Shown in pieces: positions 34,027 through 42,431 of a stretch of DNA of 64,000 nt. Source of the stretch: Nocardiopsis sp. JB363. GTDB lineage: Bacteria; Actinomycetota; Actinomycetes; Streptosporangiales; Streptosporangiaceae. Where the stretch lies: contig NZ_FRFF01000131.1 of NCBI RefSeq assembly GCF_900143625.1, forward strand, positions 62,001 through 126,000. Reading direction: 5' to 3'. The notes beneath the pieces are model-generated. The model was not told the origin of the DNA. It saw only the letters and a list, made by a program, of their open reading frames with translations, and did no database searches. Numbering within the stretch: the stretch's first letter is position 1; each line of letters begins with the position of its first letter. The position numbers and the translations under genes are program-made.

Positions 34027-35616
34027 TTACTCGGTCATCCGGATGGAGGGCGCCTGGATGTAGGAGGTCTCCTCGAACACCGCGCCGTTCATGAAGGTGG
34101 ACAGCAACGTTCCGGCCACGGGGAAGGTGTGGAAGTTCTCCACCAGCGCCTTCTCGGCGTCCTCCCAGTATCCGCAGGCCTCGTCCGGAGAGGCGGAGAA
34201 GGTCTTCTCGGCGATCTCGTCGTATTCGTCGCCGGCGGTGGCCATGAAGTTCAGGCCTCCTTCGTCGGGTGTGTCGCCTCCATAGAAGGCGTCCTGGAGG
34301 GTGGGGTTACCGGAGGAGATCTGGATCCAGCCGGTGTCCCAGTCGAAGGTTTCGTAGAGGCGTTCGGACCACCCGGCTCCGTCCAGGGCCCGCAGGTCCG
34401 TCTGAACGCCGATCTCCAGCCAGTACTCGCGCAACAGTTCGGCGGCCGGGGCGTGCGTCTCGCTGCCGGCGTCGTAGACGAAGACGATCTCCAAGGGCTC
34501 TCCGTCGCGGTGGCGCAGGCCGTCGTCGCCGAGTTCCCAGCCCGCCTCGTCGAGCAGCTCACCGGCACGGTCCGGGTCGTGCCCGGGGGCGTCCCAGAGT
34601 GGCCCGTCCTCGGGGACGCAGAGGAAGGGCGACTCCGTGATCAGGGAGTCGAGTTCGACCGGGTGGCCGCCGCTGACGACCTCGGCCGCCTCATCGTGGT
34701 CGATGCCGGTCACCAACGCCTCGCGGACCAGTGGATCGTGGGTGGGACGGTCGTCCCGCTCGTTGAAGAGCATCTGACCGATGGGGTTGACGACCCCCGT
34801 GTAGTCGTATCCGGCGGCCTCGACGCGGGCACGGTCGGCCCCGGTGATCCGTGCCGCGTTGAGCTCCCCGGAGATCAACAGGTTGGTCCGGGTGGACTCG
34901 TCGGTGATGACCTGGACCTCCAGTCCGTCGGGGATGCCCTCGGTCTGCGAGGTCAGCCCGCCCGGCCCCCAGTCGTAGTCCTCCCGTGTGGTGTAGACGA
35001 AACGGTCGGGAAGGGCCTCGGTGAGCTCGTAGAGACCGGTGCCGTTGGAGACCCCTTGGAGGCTGTCGGGGTCCTCGATCCCCGCCGCGCACACCATCTC
35101 CACGGTTCCGACCTTGCTCAGGAGGAAGGGGTCCGGGCCCGGGGCGGTGACCTCCAGGGAGAGTCCGTCGCCCTCGGCCTCCAGGCCCACCGGAACGAGC
35201 GAGTCGGTGTGCACGGAGGTGTTGTCCGGGTTCGCGTGGTATTCGAGGTTCGCGGCGGCCACCTCGGCGTCGAAGTCCGTGCCGTCGTGACAGGTGACGC
35301 CCGGCTTCAGCTCCAGGGTGACCGATCCCCCGTCCTCGCCCTCCTGCCATGACTCGGCCAGCCAGGGCTCGAACTCGCCGTCCTCGTCGATGTAGACCAT
35401 GGACTCGTAGGCGTAGGTGACGACCTGGCGTTCCTGGGGCTGGCTCCCGGTCATGGGGATGGTGTCGTTCACCTCCCCGGTCACCGCGGCGGTGAAGGTC
35501 CCCCCGGAGACGAGCTCCGCGTTCTCCTCACCACCCCCGGGCCCTCCGCAGGCGGTGAGACAGAGGGTTCCGGCGCTCAGCAGCGCGGTGGCTCCGATGA
35601 TCTTTCTGGTACGCAT
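34027..35616 (-). CDS. solute-binding lipoprotein, family 5 (oligopeptide type)
   Basis: This 529-residue extracytoplasmic binding protein has a lipoprotein signal (MRTRKIIGATALLSAG then lipobox LTAC, Cys23). The mature part opens with a Gly-rich linker and has SBP_bac_5 blocks such as QPQERQVVTYAYESMVYID near the N terminus and ALVTGIDHDEAAEVVSGG mid-protein. It captures the cargo, probably a peptide or acylated amino acid, and delivers it to the permeases encoded immediately downstream. The acidic surface is typical of secreted actinomycete proteins. Confidence 0.92.
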   Translation of the reverse strand: MRTRKIIGATALLSAGTLCLTACGGPGGGEENAELVSGGTFTAAVTGEVNDTIPMTGSQPQERQVVTYAYESMVYIDEDGEFEPWLAESWQEGEDGGSVTLELKPGVTCHDGTDFDAEVAAANLEYHANPDNTSVHTDSLVPVGLEAEGDGLSLEVTAPGPDPFLLSKVGTVEMVCAAGIEDPDSLQGVSNGTGLYELTEALPDRFVYTTREDYDWGPGGLTSQTEGIPDGLEVQVITDESTRTNLLISGELNAARITGADRARVEAAGYDYTGVVNPIGQMLFNERDDRPTHDPLVREALVTGIDHDEAAEVVSGGHPVELDSLITESPFLCVPEDGPLWDAPGHDPDRAGELLDEAGWELGDDGLRHRDGEPLEIVFVYDAGSETHAPAAELLREYWLEIGVQTDLRALDGAGWSERLYETFDWDTGWIQISSGNPTLQDAFYGGDTPDEGGLNFMATAGDEYDEIAEKTFSASPDEACGYWEDAEKALVENFHTFPVAGTLLSTFMNGAVFEETSYIQAPSIRMTE

Positions 35617-35696
35617 AATCGGTACTTTCTCTTCAATGTTCCAGAGGCGCTGTTCCGACGAGACGGGTGGGTGCGAGCGGGTGTCCGCCCGGGAGA

Positions 35697-37322
35697 TCAG
35701 GCCGGTGTCGGGTTTTTGGACCCCAGTCGGGCCAACGGCCCCGCGGCCTTGACCGAGACTCGAACGGTCTGTTGGGCGCTGTAGGAGATGGGGGTTTCGA
35801 GGATGTCGACGACCTCCACCCTCAGCGGGTCCGCGCCCGCTTCGATGGCGCGCTCGACGGCCGCTCGTGAGGCCTTGGCGACCGCTTCGTCGCGGTCCTC
35901 ATAGGTCCCGATCTCCTGGGCCCGGCCACCCACCAGGGACATGGCGGCCCCGACCGCGTTGGCCACGTCCCCGTGTTCGGGCCGCAGGACGGTTCCGGCT
36001 CCGGGAAGTTCGGCCGGGACCAGGAACGCGCCGCCGCCGACGACCACCAGCGGCATGTCGAGCTTTCCGTGCGAGAGCCGCTCCACGGACTCCTGGAGCC
36101 ACTCGTGGGCCCGGCCCAGTGCCGCCTCCAGTACGCGGCCCACGTCCTGGGGGACGTCGAGGCTCCACTCGTTGGCGATCGCCGTGTCGTGCCCTGCGTG
36201 TACGACCGCGTCCGTGAGGGTGGCGGTCTCCCCGCCGAAGGTGAGCGCGGCGGTCTGCAGCCGGTGGCCGACGGAGCCCGGGCCGACGCGTCCGGTCTGG
36301 GTGTCGACGTGGGTACCGCCGCCGACTCCGATGCTGAGCACGTCCGGCATGCGGAAGTTGGTGCGTACTCCCCCGATCTCTCGGGGCAGGGTCGACTCAC
36401 GGGGGAACCCGCCGACGACCACGCCCAGGTCACTGGTGGTTCCGCCGACGTCGATGACGATGGCGTTCTCCGCTCCGGAGAGGAAGGCCGCCCCCCGGAT
36501 GGAGTTGGCCGGGCCGGAACCGATGGTCAGCACCGGGAAGCGCGCCGCGAAGTCCAGGGCCATGAGGGTGCCGTCGTTCTGCGCGAAGTACACGGCGGCG
36601 TCGGTGAGGTCCTGTTCCTCCACCACGGTCAGCAGGGCGTCGGCCACCCCCCGGGCGATCCCGTAGAGCGCCGCGTTGAGGACGGTGGCGTTCTCGCGTT
36701 CGAGCAGGCCGATGGCGCCGATGTCCTGGCTGAGCGAGACCGGGGTGTCCTGGCCCAGGTGTTCGCGGACGATCTCCCCGACCCGCGCCTCCTGTTCCGG
36801 GAAGGACGGGCTGAAGATCCCGCACACGGCGACGGCGTCGACCGGTTGTTCGAGACCGGACAGGAAGTCCTTGACGGCTCGGGGATCCAGCGGCGAGATG
36901 GGCATGCCGTCCACCATGTGGCCGCCGGGCAGCACGGCCGAGCCCGCCAGGACACTGTCCCGCAGGTCCTGGGGCCAACCGGTCAAGGGCGGGAAGCCGG
37001 TGGCGGCCGGTGCTCCGAGGCGGATGACGGCCACTCGGCCCAGCCCCCGGCGGCCCACGATGGCGTTGGTCGCGTGGGTGGTGCCCATCATGACGCGGGC
37101 GACCTCGCCTCGTCGGTCCCCCAGGGTCTCCAGGACGGCGGCGATCGCGGCGCGGATGCCGCCGGTCACGTCGTCCGTGGTCGGCTGCTTGGTGTGGGCG
37201 ATCACCCGGTTGGACGCGTCCAGGACGACGGCGTCGGTGTTGGTGCCGCCGACGTCCACTCCGAGCGACAGGTCGCCGTGGTCGGGGGAACGGGGTTCGG
37301 TACTCACGATTTCGGCCTTCAC
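35697..37322 (-). CDS. hydantoinase/oxoprolinase family protein (HyuA-like)
   Basis: This 541-residue ATPase-type hydrolase has an N-terminal actin-like phosphate motif GVDVGGTNTDAVV near residues 21-33, MMGTTHATNAIVGRRGLG near 75, and the second nucleotide block VIDVGGTTSDLGVVVGG near 290. Members open hydantoin, 5-oxoproline or related lactam rings with ATP. No HyuB partner is present; instead DUF917 lies immediately upstream, a common pairing. GTG 37322 overlaps the DUF917 stop (GTGA). Confidence 0.88.
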   Translation of the reverse strand: MKAEIVSTEPRSPDHGDLSLGVDVGGTNTDAVVLDASNRVIAHTKQPTTDDVTGGIRAAIAAVLETLGDRRGEVARVMMGTTHATNAIVGRRGLGRVAVIRLGAPAATGFPPLTGWPQDLRDSVLAGSAVLPGGHMVDGMPISPLDPRAVKDFLSGLEQPVDAVAVCGIFSPSFPEQEARVGEIVREHLGQDTPVSLSQDIGAIGLLERENATVLNAALYGIARGVADALLTVVEEQDLTDAAVYFAQNDGTLMALDFAARFPVLTIGSGPANSIRGAAFLSGAENAIVIDVGGTTSDLGVVVGGFPRESTLPREIGGVRTNFRMPDVLSIGVGGGTHVDTQTGRVGPGSVGHRLQTAALTFGGETATLTDAVVHAGHDTAIANEWSLDVPQDVGRVLEAALGRAHEWLQESVERLSHGKLDMPLVVVGGGAFLVPAELPGAGTVLRPEHGDVANAVGAAMSLVGGRAQEIGTYEDRDEAVAKASRAAVERAIEAGADPLRVEVVDILETPISYSAQQTVRVSVKAAGPLARLGSKNPTPA

Positions 37323-38440
37323 GCGTTCGCTCCCGACGTGCTCGGTTCTTCGTTCTGCTCCGTCGAGGGCCGGGAAATGGCCCCCGCTTCGAACGGCACG
37401 TAGTCGATGTCGTAGCCGAAGGCGCGGGGCCCGGCGATGTCGAGTCCGCGTTCGGTACGCCAGAGGGGGTCGCAGGCCCAGGCCAGCACCGACACCCGCT
37501 GGCCGAAGCGCAGGAGTTCGGTGGAGATCGCGTGGCCGGTCTCGCTGTCCACCAGGGTGACCAGGTCGGGCACGCTGACCAGGATCTCTCCGTCTTCCAG
37601 CACGACCAGGTTCTCGTTCTGCAGCTCCACCCTGAGCAACCGGTCCCGCTCGGTCCCGGTACCGGAGATCGTCACCGAGCCGCGGACGAATCCCCCTTCG
37701 GTACGGCGTGAGACGTCGATGATCTTCCCGTTGATCAGCACGTCGGCCCGCAGGGTCCGGGCGAGCGCGTGAACCGGCTCCTCCGCTTCGAGCATGGCGT
37801 GGCCGACCTCGATGGCCCGGCTGACCGTTCCCTCGATGACGGCTCCGGGGACGTCCTTCGCGTCGAGCAGCGAGGCGCCCAGGCACAGGGAACCGCTGGC
37901 GACGGAGAAGGCCCGGACGTGGCGCTCCAGCCATGTGGCGTCGACGGTGCGCATCACGATCACGTTCCCGACCACGTCCGAGAGGACGGTGGTGTCGCGG
38001 GGCACGCCCGCCACGTTCATGGCCACCATCGTGGCCTCGGGGAACGCCCGTCCCATGCCGTCGGCGTCGAGGACGTCGAGCCCCAACTGGGCCGCCCAGC
38101 CGACCGGGCCCACACCGTTGGTGCCGCCGATCTCCGTGGCCATCACCGCGGTGATCCTGCGGCCCGCGACCCGCTCCGCCTCGCGCAGCAGGGTCTCGGG
38201 CTGTTCCGCCGAGGGGAGCATCTCGATCCCCACCGTCGGGGCCCCGATGCCGGCCATCACGATGACCATGTCGTCGTCGGTCAGTTCCTCGACCGTGCGA
38301 AGCCGCACGGGACCGTGTTTGCTCAGTGCGTCCGCGACACCGAACTGCGAAGTGGTGACGGCCCCGCCGCCGCCGGTTCCGAAGATGGCGGCCCCGGCTG
38401 CCAGGGCCGCGACATCATCGGAGGATATGTTTCTTGTCAT
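37319..38440 (-). CDS. DUF917 family protein
   Basis: This 373-residue protein has the family N terminus DVAALAAGAAIFGTGGGG followed by MAGIGAPTVGIEML, AVMATEIGGTNGVGP and DADGMGRAFPEATM. DUF917 proteins are linked to hydantoinase/oxoprolinase genes and are thought to act on the same ring substrates; the biochemistry is not established. It is the first gene of the operon. There is no good Shine-Dalgarno, but TAGGCT is six bases before the ATG with TTGTTT 16 bases further up, so a leaderless transcript is likely. Confidence 0.88.
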   Translation of the reverse strand: MTRNISSDDVAALAAGAAIFGTGGGGAVTTSQFGVADALSKHGPVRLRTVEELTDDDMVIVMAGIGAPTVGIEMLPSAEQPETLLREAERVAGRRITAVMATEIGGTNGVGPVGWAAQLGLDVLDADGMGRAFPEATMVAMNVAGVPRDTTVLSDVVGNVIVMRTVDATWLERHVRAFSVASGSLCLGASLLDAKDVPGAVIEGTVSRAIEVGHAMLEAEEPVHALARTLRADVLINGKIIDVSRRTEGGFVRGSVTISGTGTERDRLLRVELQNENLVVLEDGEILVSVPDLVTLVDSETGHAISTELLRFGQRVSVLAWACDPLWRTERGLDIAGPRAFGYDIDYVPFEAGAISRPSTEQNEEPSTSGANA

Positions 38441-38446
38441 ATTCGG

Positions 38447-38503
38447 AGCCTAGACAGACCCCGCTCAAAAACAATGTCCTGATGGCACAGGAAAGTTGGG
38501 TAC
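38447..38503. promoter_or_regulatory. divergent promoter region of DUF917 operon and PucR gene
   Basis: On the minus strand TTGTTT, a 16-base spacer and TAGGCT precede the DUF917 ATG by six bases. On the plus strand TACTTT (38498-38503) lies about nine bases before ATG 38513. The shared 72-bp region makes PucR control of the operon likely. Confidence 0.45.
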
Positions 38504-38512
38504 TTTGGGCTG

Positions 38513-40021
38513 ATGGCACACATCGGCATCGAGCACATCCTTCGACAATCCTCCAGAATGGGAATCGAAGCGGTGGCGGGACCGCGGAAGGGGCGCAGGA
38601 TCTCGCGCGTGGAGATCGCCGACATCGGTTCCATCGGCTCCCTTCCGGCCGGGACCCTGGTGATCGCCGACGTGTCCGAGCCGCCTTCGGCCTACCGGAT
38701 CGACATCGCGATCCGCCAGGCCAGCGCCCAGGAGCTGGCGGGGCTCGTCTTCCCCGCGGAACTGTCCCCGGCCCTGACCTCCCAGGACCTGGCCGAACGT
38801 GGGGGGATCCCGGTGCTGCGGGCCCCGGGCCAGAAGGCCTCCGATCTGGCCGTGGCGATAGACCGCATGGTCAACAGCGAGGCCTCCGACGTCCTGACGC
38901 GGACACGGTTCGCGCTGGACAGGGTGCGAGAGGCCGCCGAGGGACCGCCGGAGGGCCGGGTGGCGGCGGTGCTCACCGCGGCGGGACGAGCACTCGGCGG
39001 AAAGGTCGAACTGAGGACGGACCCCCAGGTCGGCTGGACGGAGGAAACGGCCGTGTTCGTCGGCGAGGCGCCACGCGGCAGGCTGGTCTTCGAAGTCGAC
39101 GACCAGGACGGCTACGCGGGGGACGACGCCGCGCGCCTGGCCCTGCCCGGTATCGCCTCCGTGGTGTCCAAGGTGCTGCTCAGGGAGGTGCAGCGCCGTT
39201 TCGCTCCCCGGCAGACCTCCGCCGAACTCATCGCGCAACTGGTGGTGGCCGAGTCCTCCCGGGTCGACTCATTGGCCGATCAGGCCTATCAGCTCGGCTT
39301 CCCGCTCCAGCTCTCGCACGTGGTGGCCTGGCTCGAATTCACCGACCCCGGGGACACCAGCCAACTTCCGCCGCGCGCCTTGCAGTCCGCGCTCGAACTC
39401 CACGCGCTCGAACTCTTCGAGCACCGCGACGAGCTCTGGCACATCGCCTTCATCCGCGATGACGCGTTGATCGTCTCCTCGGAGAACCCCGGCAGGGGCG
39501 ACCAGCAGCGCAGGCTCCGCGAGGTCGCGGCGGGCATCGCCGACCACGCCCGGATCCTGGCCGGCGGCCGCTGGGAATCGACCGTGGGGCTGGGCGCCCC
39601 GCAGGTGGGGGCGTCCGGTCTGCGACAGTCCGCCTCCGAGGCGAGGATCGCCGCCGAGACGGCCGTGGCCTCCGGCCGGATCGGGCATATCGAGGTCACC
39701 GACGTCACCGGCCTCAAACGCGTCCTACTCGACTTCTACGCCTCCCCCACCAGCCGCAAGCTGCTGGAGGACCTGCTGCACCCGCTGGGCTCCACGAACC
39801 CGCACCGGACCGAGACGGCGGTCAGGACACTGCTGGCCTATCTGAGCCATCGGAACTCTCCGGCGAAGGCCGCTCGGGAGCTCCAGCTGCACCCCAACGC
39901 GGTCAGCTACCGGATCCGCAAGATCACGAAGGATCTTCAACTGGACCTCGACGATCCCGACACCCGCTTCGCCGTGGAACTCGCCTGCCGGGTCCGTCTC
40001 CTGAGCGCCGAGCGACGCTGA
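38513..40021 (+). CDS. PucR family transcriptional regulator
   Basis: This 502-residue regulator of the PucR/CdaR type has an N-terminal PucR-like sensory region (about 1-130), a central GGDEF-like region (about 240-380), and a C-terminal helix-turn-helix (RTLLAYLSHRNSPAKAARE then LHPNAVSYRIRKI) at about residues 440-475. It is divergent from DUF917 and is the probable activator of the hydantoinase-ABC-amidohydrolase operon in response to its substrate. Confidence 0.9.
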   Translation: MAHIGIEHILRQSSRMGIEAVAGPRKGRRISRVEIADIGSIGSLPAGTLVIADVSEPPSAYRIDIAIRQASAQELAGLVFPAELSPALTSQDLAERGGIPVLRAPGQKASDLAVAIDRMVNSEASDVLTRTRFALDRVREAAEGPPEGRVAAVLTAAGRALGGKVELRTDPQVGWTEETAVFVGEAPRGRLVFEVDDQDGYAGDDAARLALPGIASVVSKVLLREVQRRFAPRQTSAELIAQLVVAESSRVDSLADQAYQLGFPLQLSHVVAWLEFTDPGDTSQLPPRALQSALELHALELFEHRDELWHIAFIRDDALIVSSENPGRGDQQRRLREVAAGIADHARILAGGRWESTVGLGAPQVGASGLRQSASEARIAAETAVASGRIGHIEVTDVTGLKRVLLDFYASPTSRKLLEDLLHPLGSTNPHRTETAVRTLLAYLSHRNSPAKAARELQLHPNAVSYRIRKITKDLQLDLDDPDTRFAVELACRVRLLSAERR

Positions 40022-40048
40022 GGGGTGTTCGTTCCGCGTCGGTGCGCG

Positions 40049-40080
40049 GCCCGGGACATCGCCGAGGCGATGTCCCGGGC
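40049..40080. terminator. hairpin after the PucR gene
   Basis: GCCCGGGACATCGC (40049-40062) is perfectly complementary to GCGATGTCCCGGGC (40067-40080). It lies in the convergent gap before the dehydratase gene; no T-run follows. The remainder of 40022-40251 is featureless. Confidence 0.75.
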
Positions 40081-40251
40081 GGAACCGCACGTGTACCCGG
40101 GGGTGGGGTGCTCCTTCCCACCGGTCCCGACCTCGGCCCTCGTTCGTGTCCGGGAGCGGACGGCCCTCCTGGCCGAACCCCGAATGGAGTCGACACGACG
40201 GCACCTGGGACGTCCCATGGCGGGGCGTCCCAGGCGCCGTTCGACTTTCCC

Positions 40252-41070
40252 CTACCAGTGGACGGTGGCCTTGGCCGCGAGGTGCCCGTGGTCGTCCACC
40301 GCCACCACCCGGGCCTCGTCCTTCCCGTCCGTCACACCCACCGTGATCTCGCGGTCCACGAAGAGCGGGGCGGTCGCGGTGAACGAGTAGCGGGCGGGTG
40401 TCCTCTCGTGGCCTCGACCATCACCGTCGTGGCCCATGGCGGCGTCCAGCATCAGCAGCCGGGTGAGCGGACCGTGCACGAGCAGGTCCGCCAGTCCCTC
40501 TTCCCGTTGGGCCCAGTCCCGGTCGTAGTGCACGCGATGCGTGTTGAAGGTGATCGCCGAGAAGCGGAAGAGACGCCGGGAGTCCGGTGTGTGCCGGTAG
40601 GACCGCTCCCCCACCTCCTCCACCTCGCGCGGTGGCGCCGGTGGGGCACCCTCCTCAAGGAACACGTCGTGCCAGGTGCTCTCGACGGCCGGTTCTCCGT
40701 CCACGAAGTACCGTCGCTCGATGTCGGCGAAGACGAGCTTTCCGTTCCTGCCGCTCTTCTCCGTGACGCGTCCGGCCCGCACCCGCTGTTCGACGGTGTC
40801 GCCCAACCGGATCGGGCGGTGGAAGACGGTGTCCTCACCGGCGTACATCCTGCGTGGCAGATCGATCTCGGGCAGCACGTCGTCGCTCGGCGTGCCATCG
40901 GGGCGGAGCCCGTCCATGGTGGAGGAGAAGGGGAAGTACAACCCCTCCCACCCCGGGGGCAGCGGATCGCCGAGGGAAAGCTCGGGGAGCCCGGGGGCGA
41001 AGGTGCCCCGGTAGTTCTCCGCCGGAGCGAGATCCACGCGCTGGATACGCGTCACTTCACCGTCGCCCAT
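40252..41070 (-). CDS. MaoC/FAS1-like hot-dog acyl-CoA dehydratase
   Basis: This 272-residue double hot-dog protein of the mesaconyl-C4-CoA hydratase / HTD2-like group has N-terminal blocks RRMYAGEDTVFHRPIRLGDTV and a C-terminal half with FSAITFNTHRVHYDRDWA and LVHGPLTRLLMLD, where the latter motif carries the hydratase Asn/His pair. It would add or remove water from an enoyl/hydroxyacyl-CoA. Its ATG overlaps the CoA-transferase stop by one base, so the two act together. Confidence 0.82.
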   Translation of the reverse strand: MGDGEVTRIQRVDLAPAENYRGTFAPGLPELSLGDPLPPGWEGLYFPFSSTMDGLRPDGTPSDDVLPEIDLPRRMYAGEDTVFHRPIRLGDTVEQRVRAGRVTEKSGRNGKLVFADIERRYFVDGEPAVESTWHDVFLEEGAPPAPPREVEEVGERSYRHTPDSRRLFRFSAITFNTHRVHYDRDWAQREEGLADLLVHGPLTRLLMLDAAMGHDGDGRGHERTPARYSFTATAPLFVDREITVGVTDGKDEARVVAVDDHGHLAAKATVHW

Positions 41071-42353
41071 CAGACGGTTCTGTTCTTCTTCAGCACGGCG
41101 ATCTCCTCCGGGGAGTAACCGGCGACGACGGACAGCACCCGGTCGGTGTGCTCACCGAGCCGGTTGGCCGTCCTCTCCGTTTCGGCGGGGGTCTCGCTCA
41201 GCTTGATCGGCTGACCGAACATCCTCAGCCGACCCAGGTCTCCGTAGTCCGCCTCCACGATCATGTCCCGCTCGGCCGTACCGGGGTCCTCGACGACGTC
41301 GGCGACGGTGCGCAGCGCCGTCAGCGGGACGATGTCTCCGGCCAGTTCCTCCAATTCGGCCTGGGTACGGCCCTGGAACCAGGAGTCGATCAGCGGCTTG
41401 ACCTTCCTGTCGTAGACCTCCTCGTCGAAGCGTTTGCGCATGGTGTCGATCTCCGGGTCCTCGGCGGCCTCGGGGGTGCCGAACAACTCGCAGGTGACCC
41501 GCCACAGCTTGTCCGTGTACCCGGCGAAGAACACCTGGCCGTCGGCGCAGTCGAAGAGTCCGTAGGGGCGCACCCACGCGTGCTCGTTGCCGGCCGGTTC
41601 GGCGACCTTGCCGTTGACGGTGTAATCGACCACGGCCGTCTCGGTGAGGGCGATGATGCTGTCCACCTGGGCGATGTCGACCTTCTGCCCGAGCCCGCCA
41701 CGCTCGACGTGCCGGATCGCGGCCAGGGTGCCGATGACGGCGAAGAGCGCGGCCGACAGGTCTCCGATCGTGGTGCCCACCCGGACCGGGGCCGTTCCGG
41801 GGTATCCGTTCATGGACCACAGGCCGCCGGCCGCCTGGGCCGTACTGTCGAAGGCCGGTCGGCGACTCCGGGAACCCGTGTGCCCGTAGCCGGAGATGGC
41901 CGTGTACACGAGCGCCGGGTTGATCTCCTTGAGCACCTCGTAGCCCACACCGAGCTTCTCCATGGTGCCGGGCCGGAAGTTCTCCAGCAGCACGTCCGCC
42001 TTGGCCACGAGGTCCTTGAGGACCTTCTTGCCCTGCTCGCCCGAGAGGTCGATGGTCAGGCCGAGCTTGCCTCGGTTGTACTGGCCGTAGTAGCCGCTGA
42101 ACTCCTCCGTGTCGGCGCCCTCGGCCCCCTCATCGCCCTCGACGTCTCCCGGAGCGGTCAGGTACGGGGGGAAACCGCGGGAGACGTCGGGATCATTGGG
42201 GTTCTCGATCTTGATGACCGTGGCTCCCATGTCGGCGAGGATCTGGGCGGCGTAGGGCCCGGCCAGCACGCGCGACAGGTCCAGCACCACGATCCCGTCG
42301 AGCGCTCCGTCTCCACCGCCCAACTGACGGATGATCTCCTGCGTGTCGTTCAT
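41070..42353 (-). CDS. family III CoA-transferase (CaiB/BaiF)
   Basis: This 427-residue CoA-transferase has an N-terminal block VVLDLSRVLAGPYAAQILADMGA, VLLENFRPGTMEKLG, and a candidate catalytic Asp in RPAFDSTAQAAGG. It activates an organic acid by moving CoA from a donor thioester. ATG 42353 is preferred; an upstream GTG at 42428 is possible. It lies between HMG-CoA reductase and the dehydratase, so the acceptor may be mevalonate, 3-hydroxy-3-methylglutarate or a related branched acid; this is inference. Confidence 0.85.
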   Translation of the reverse strand: MNDTQEIIRQLGGGDGALDGIVVLDLSRVLAGPYAAQILADMGATVIKIENPNDPDVSRGFPPYLTAPGDVEGDEGAEGADTEEFSGYYGQYNRGKLGLTIDLSGEQGKKVLKDLVAKADVLLENFRPGTMEKLGVGYEVLKEINPALVYTAISGYGHTGSRSRRPAFDSTAQAAGGLWSMNGYPGTAPVRVGTTIGDLSAALFAVIGTLAAIRHVERGGLGQKVDIAQVDSIIALTETAVVDYTVNGKVAEPAGNEHAWVRPYGLFDCADGQVFFAGYTDKLWRVTCELFGTPEAAEDPEIDTMRKRFDEEVYDRKVKPLIDSWFQGRTQAELEELAGDIVPLTALRTVADVVEDPGTAERDMIVEADYGDLGRLRMFGQPIKLSETPAETERTANRLGEHTDRVLSVVAGYSPEEIAVLKKNRTV

Positions 42354-42431
42354 AGCGATCTCACTCCCTGTCGTCGGGCTGTGTGCGGGTCCGGGCCGAG
42401 GTTCGACCTCGGTGGACGTCTCCCGCACGGG

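Noticed and set aside
35973..37403. A 476-codon plus-strand frame opposite the hydantoinase gene
   Set aside because: Composition is Gly/Asp/Val-rich antisense noise; the hydantoinase motifs are on the minus strand.
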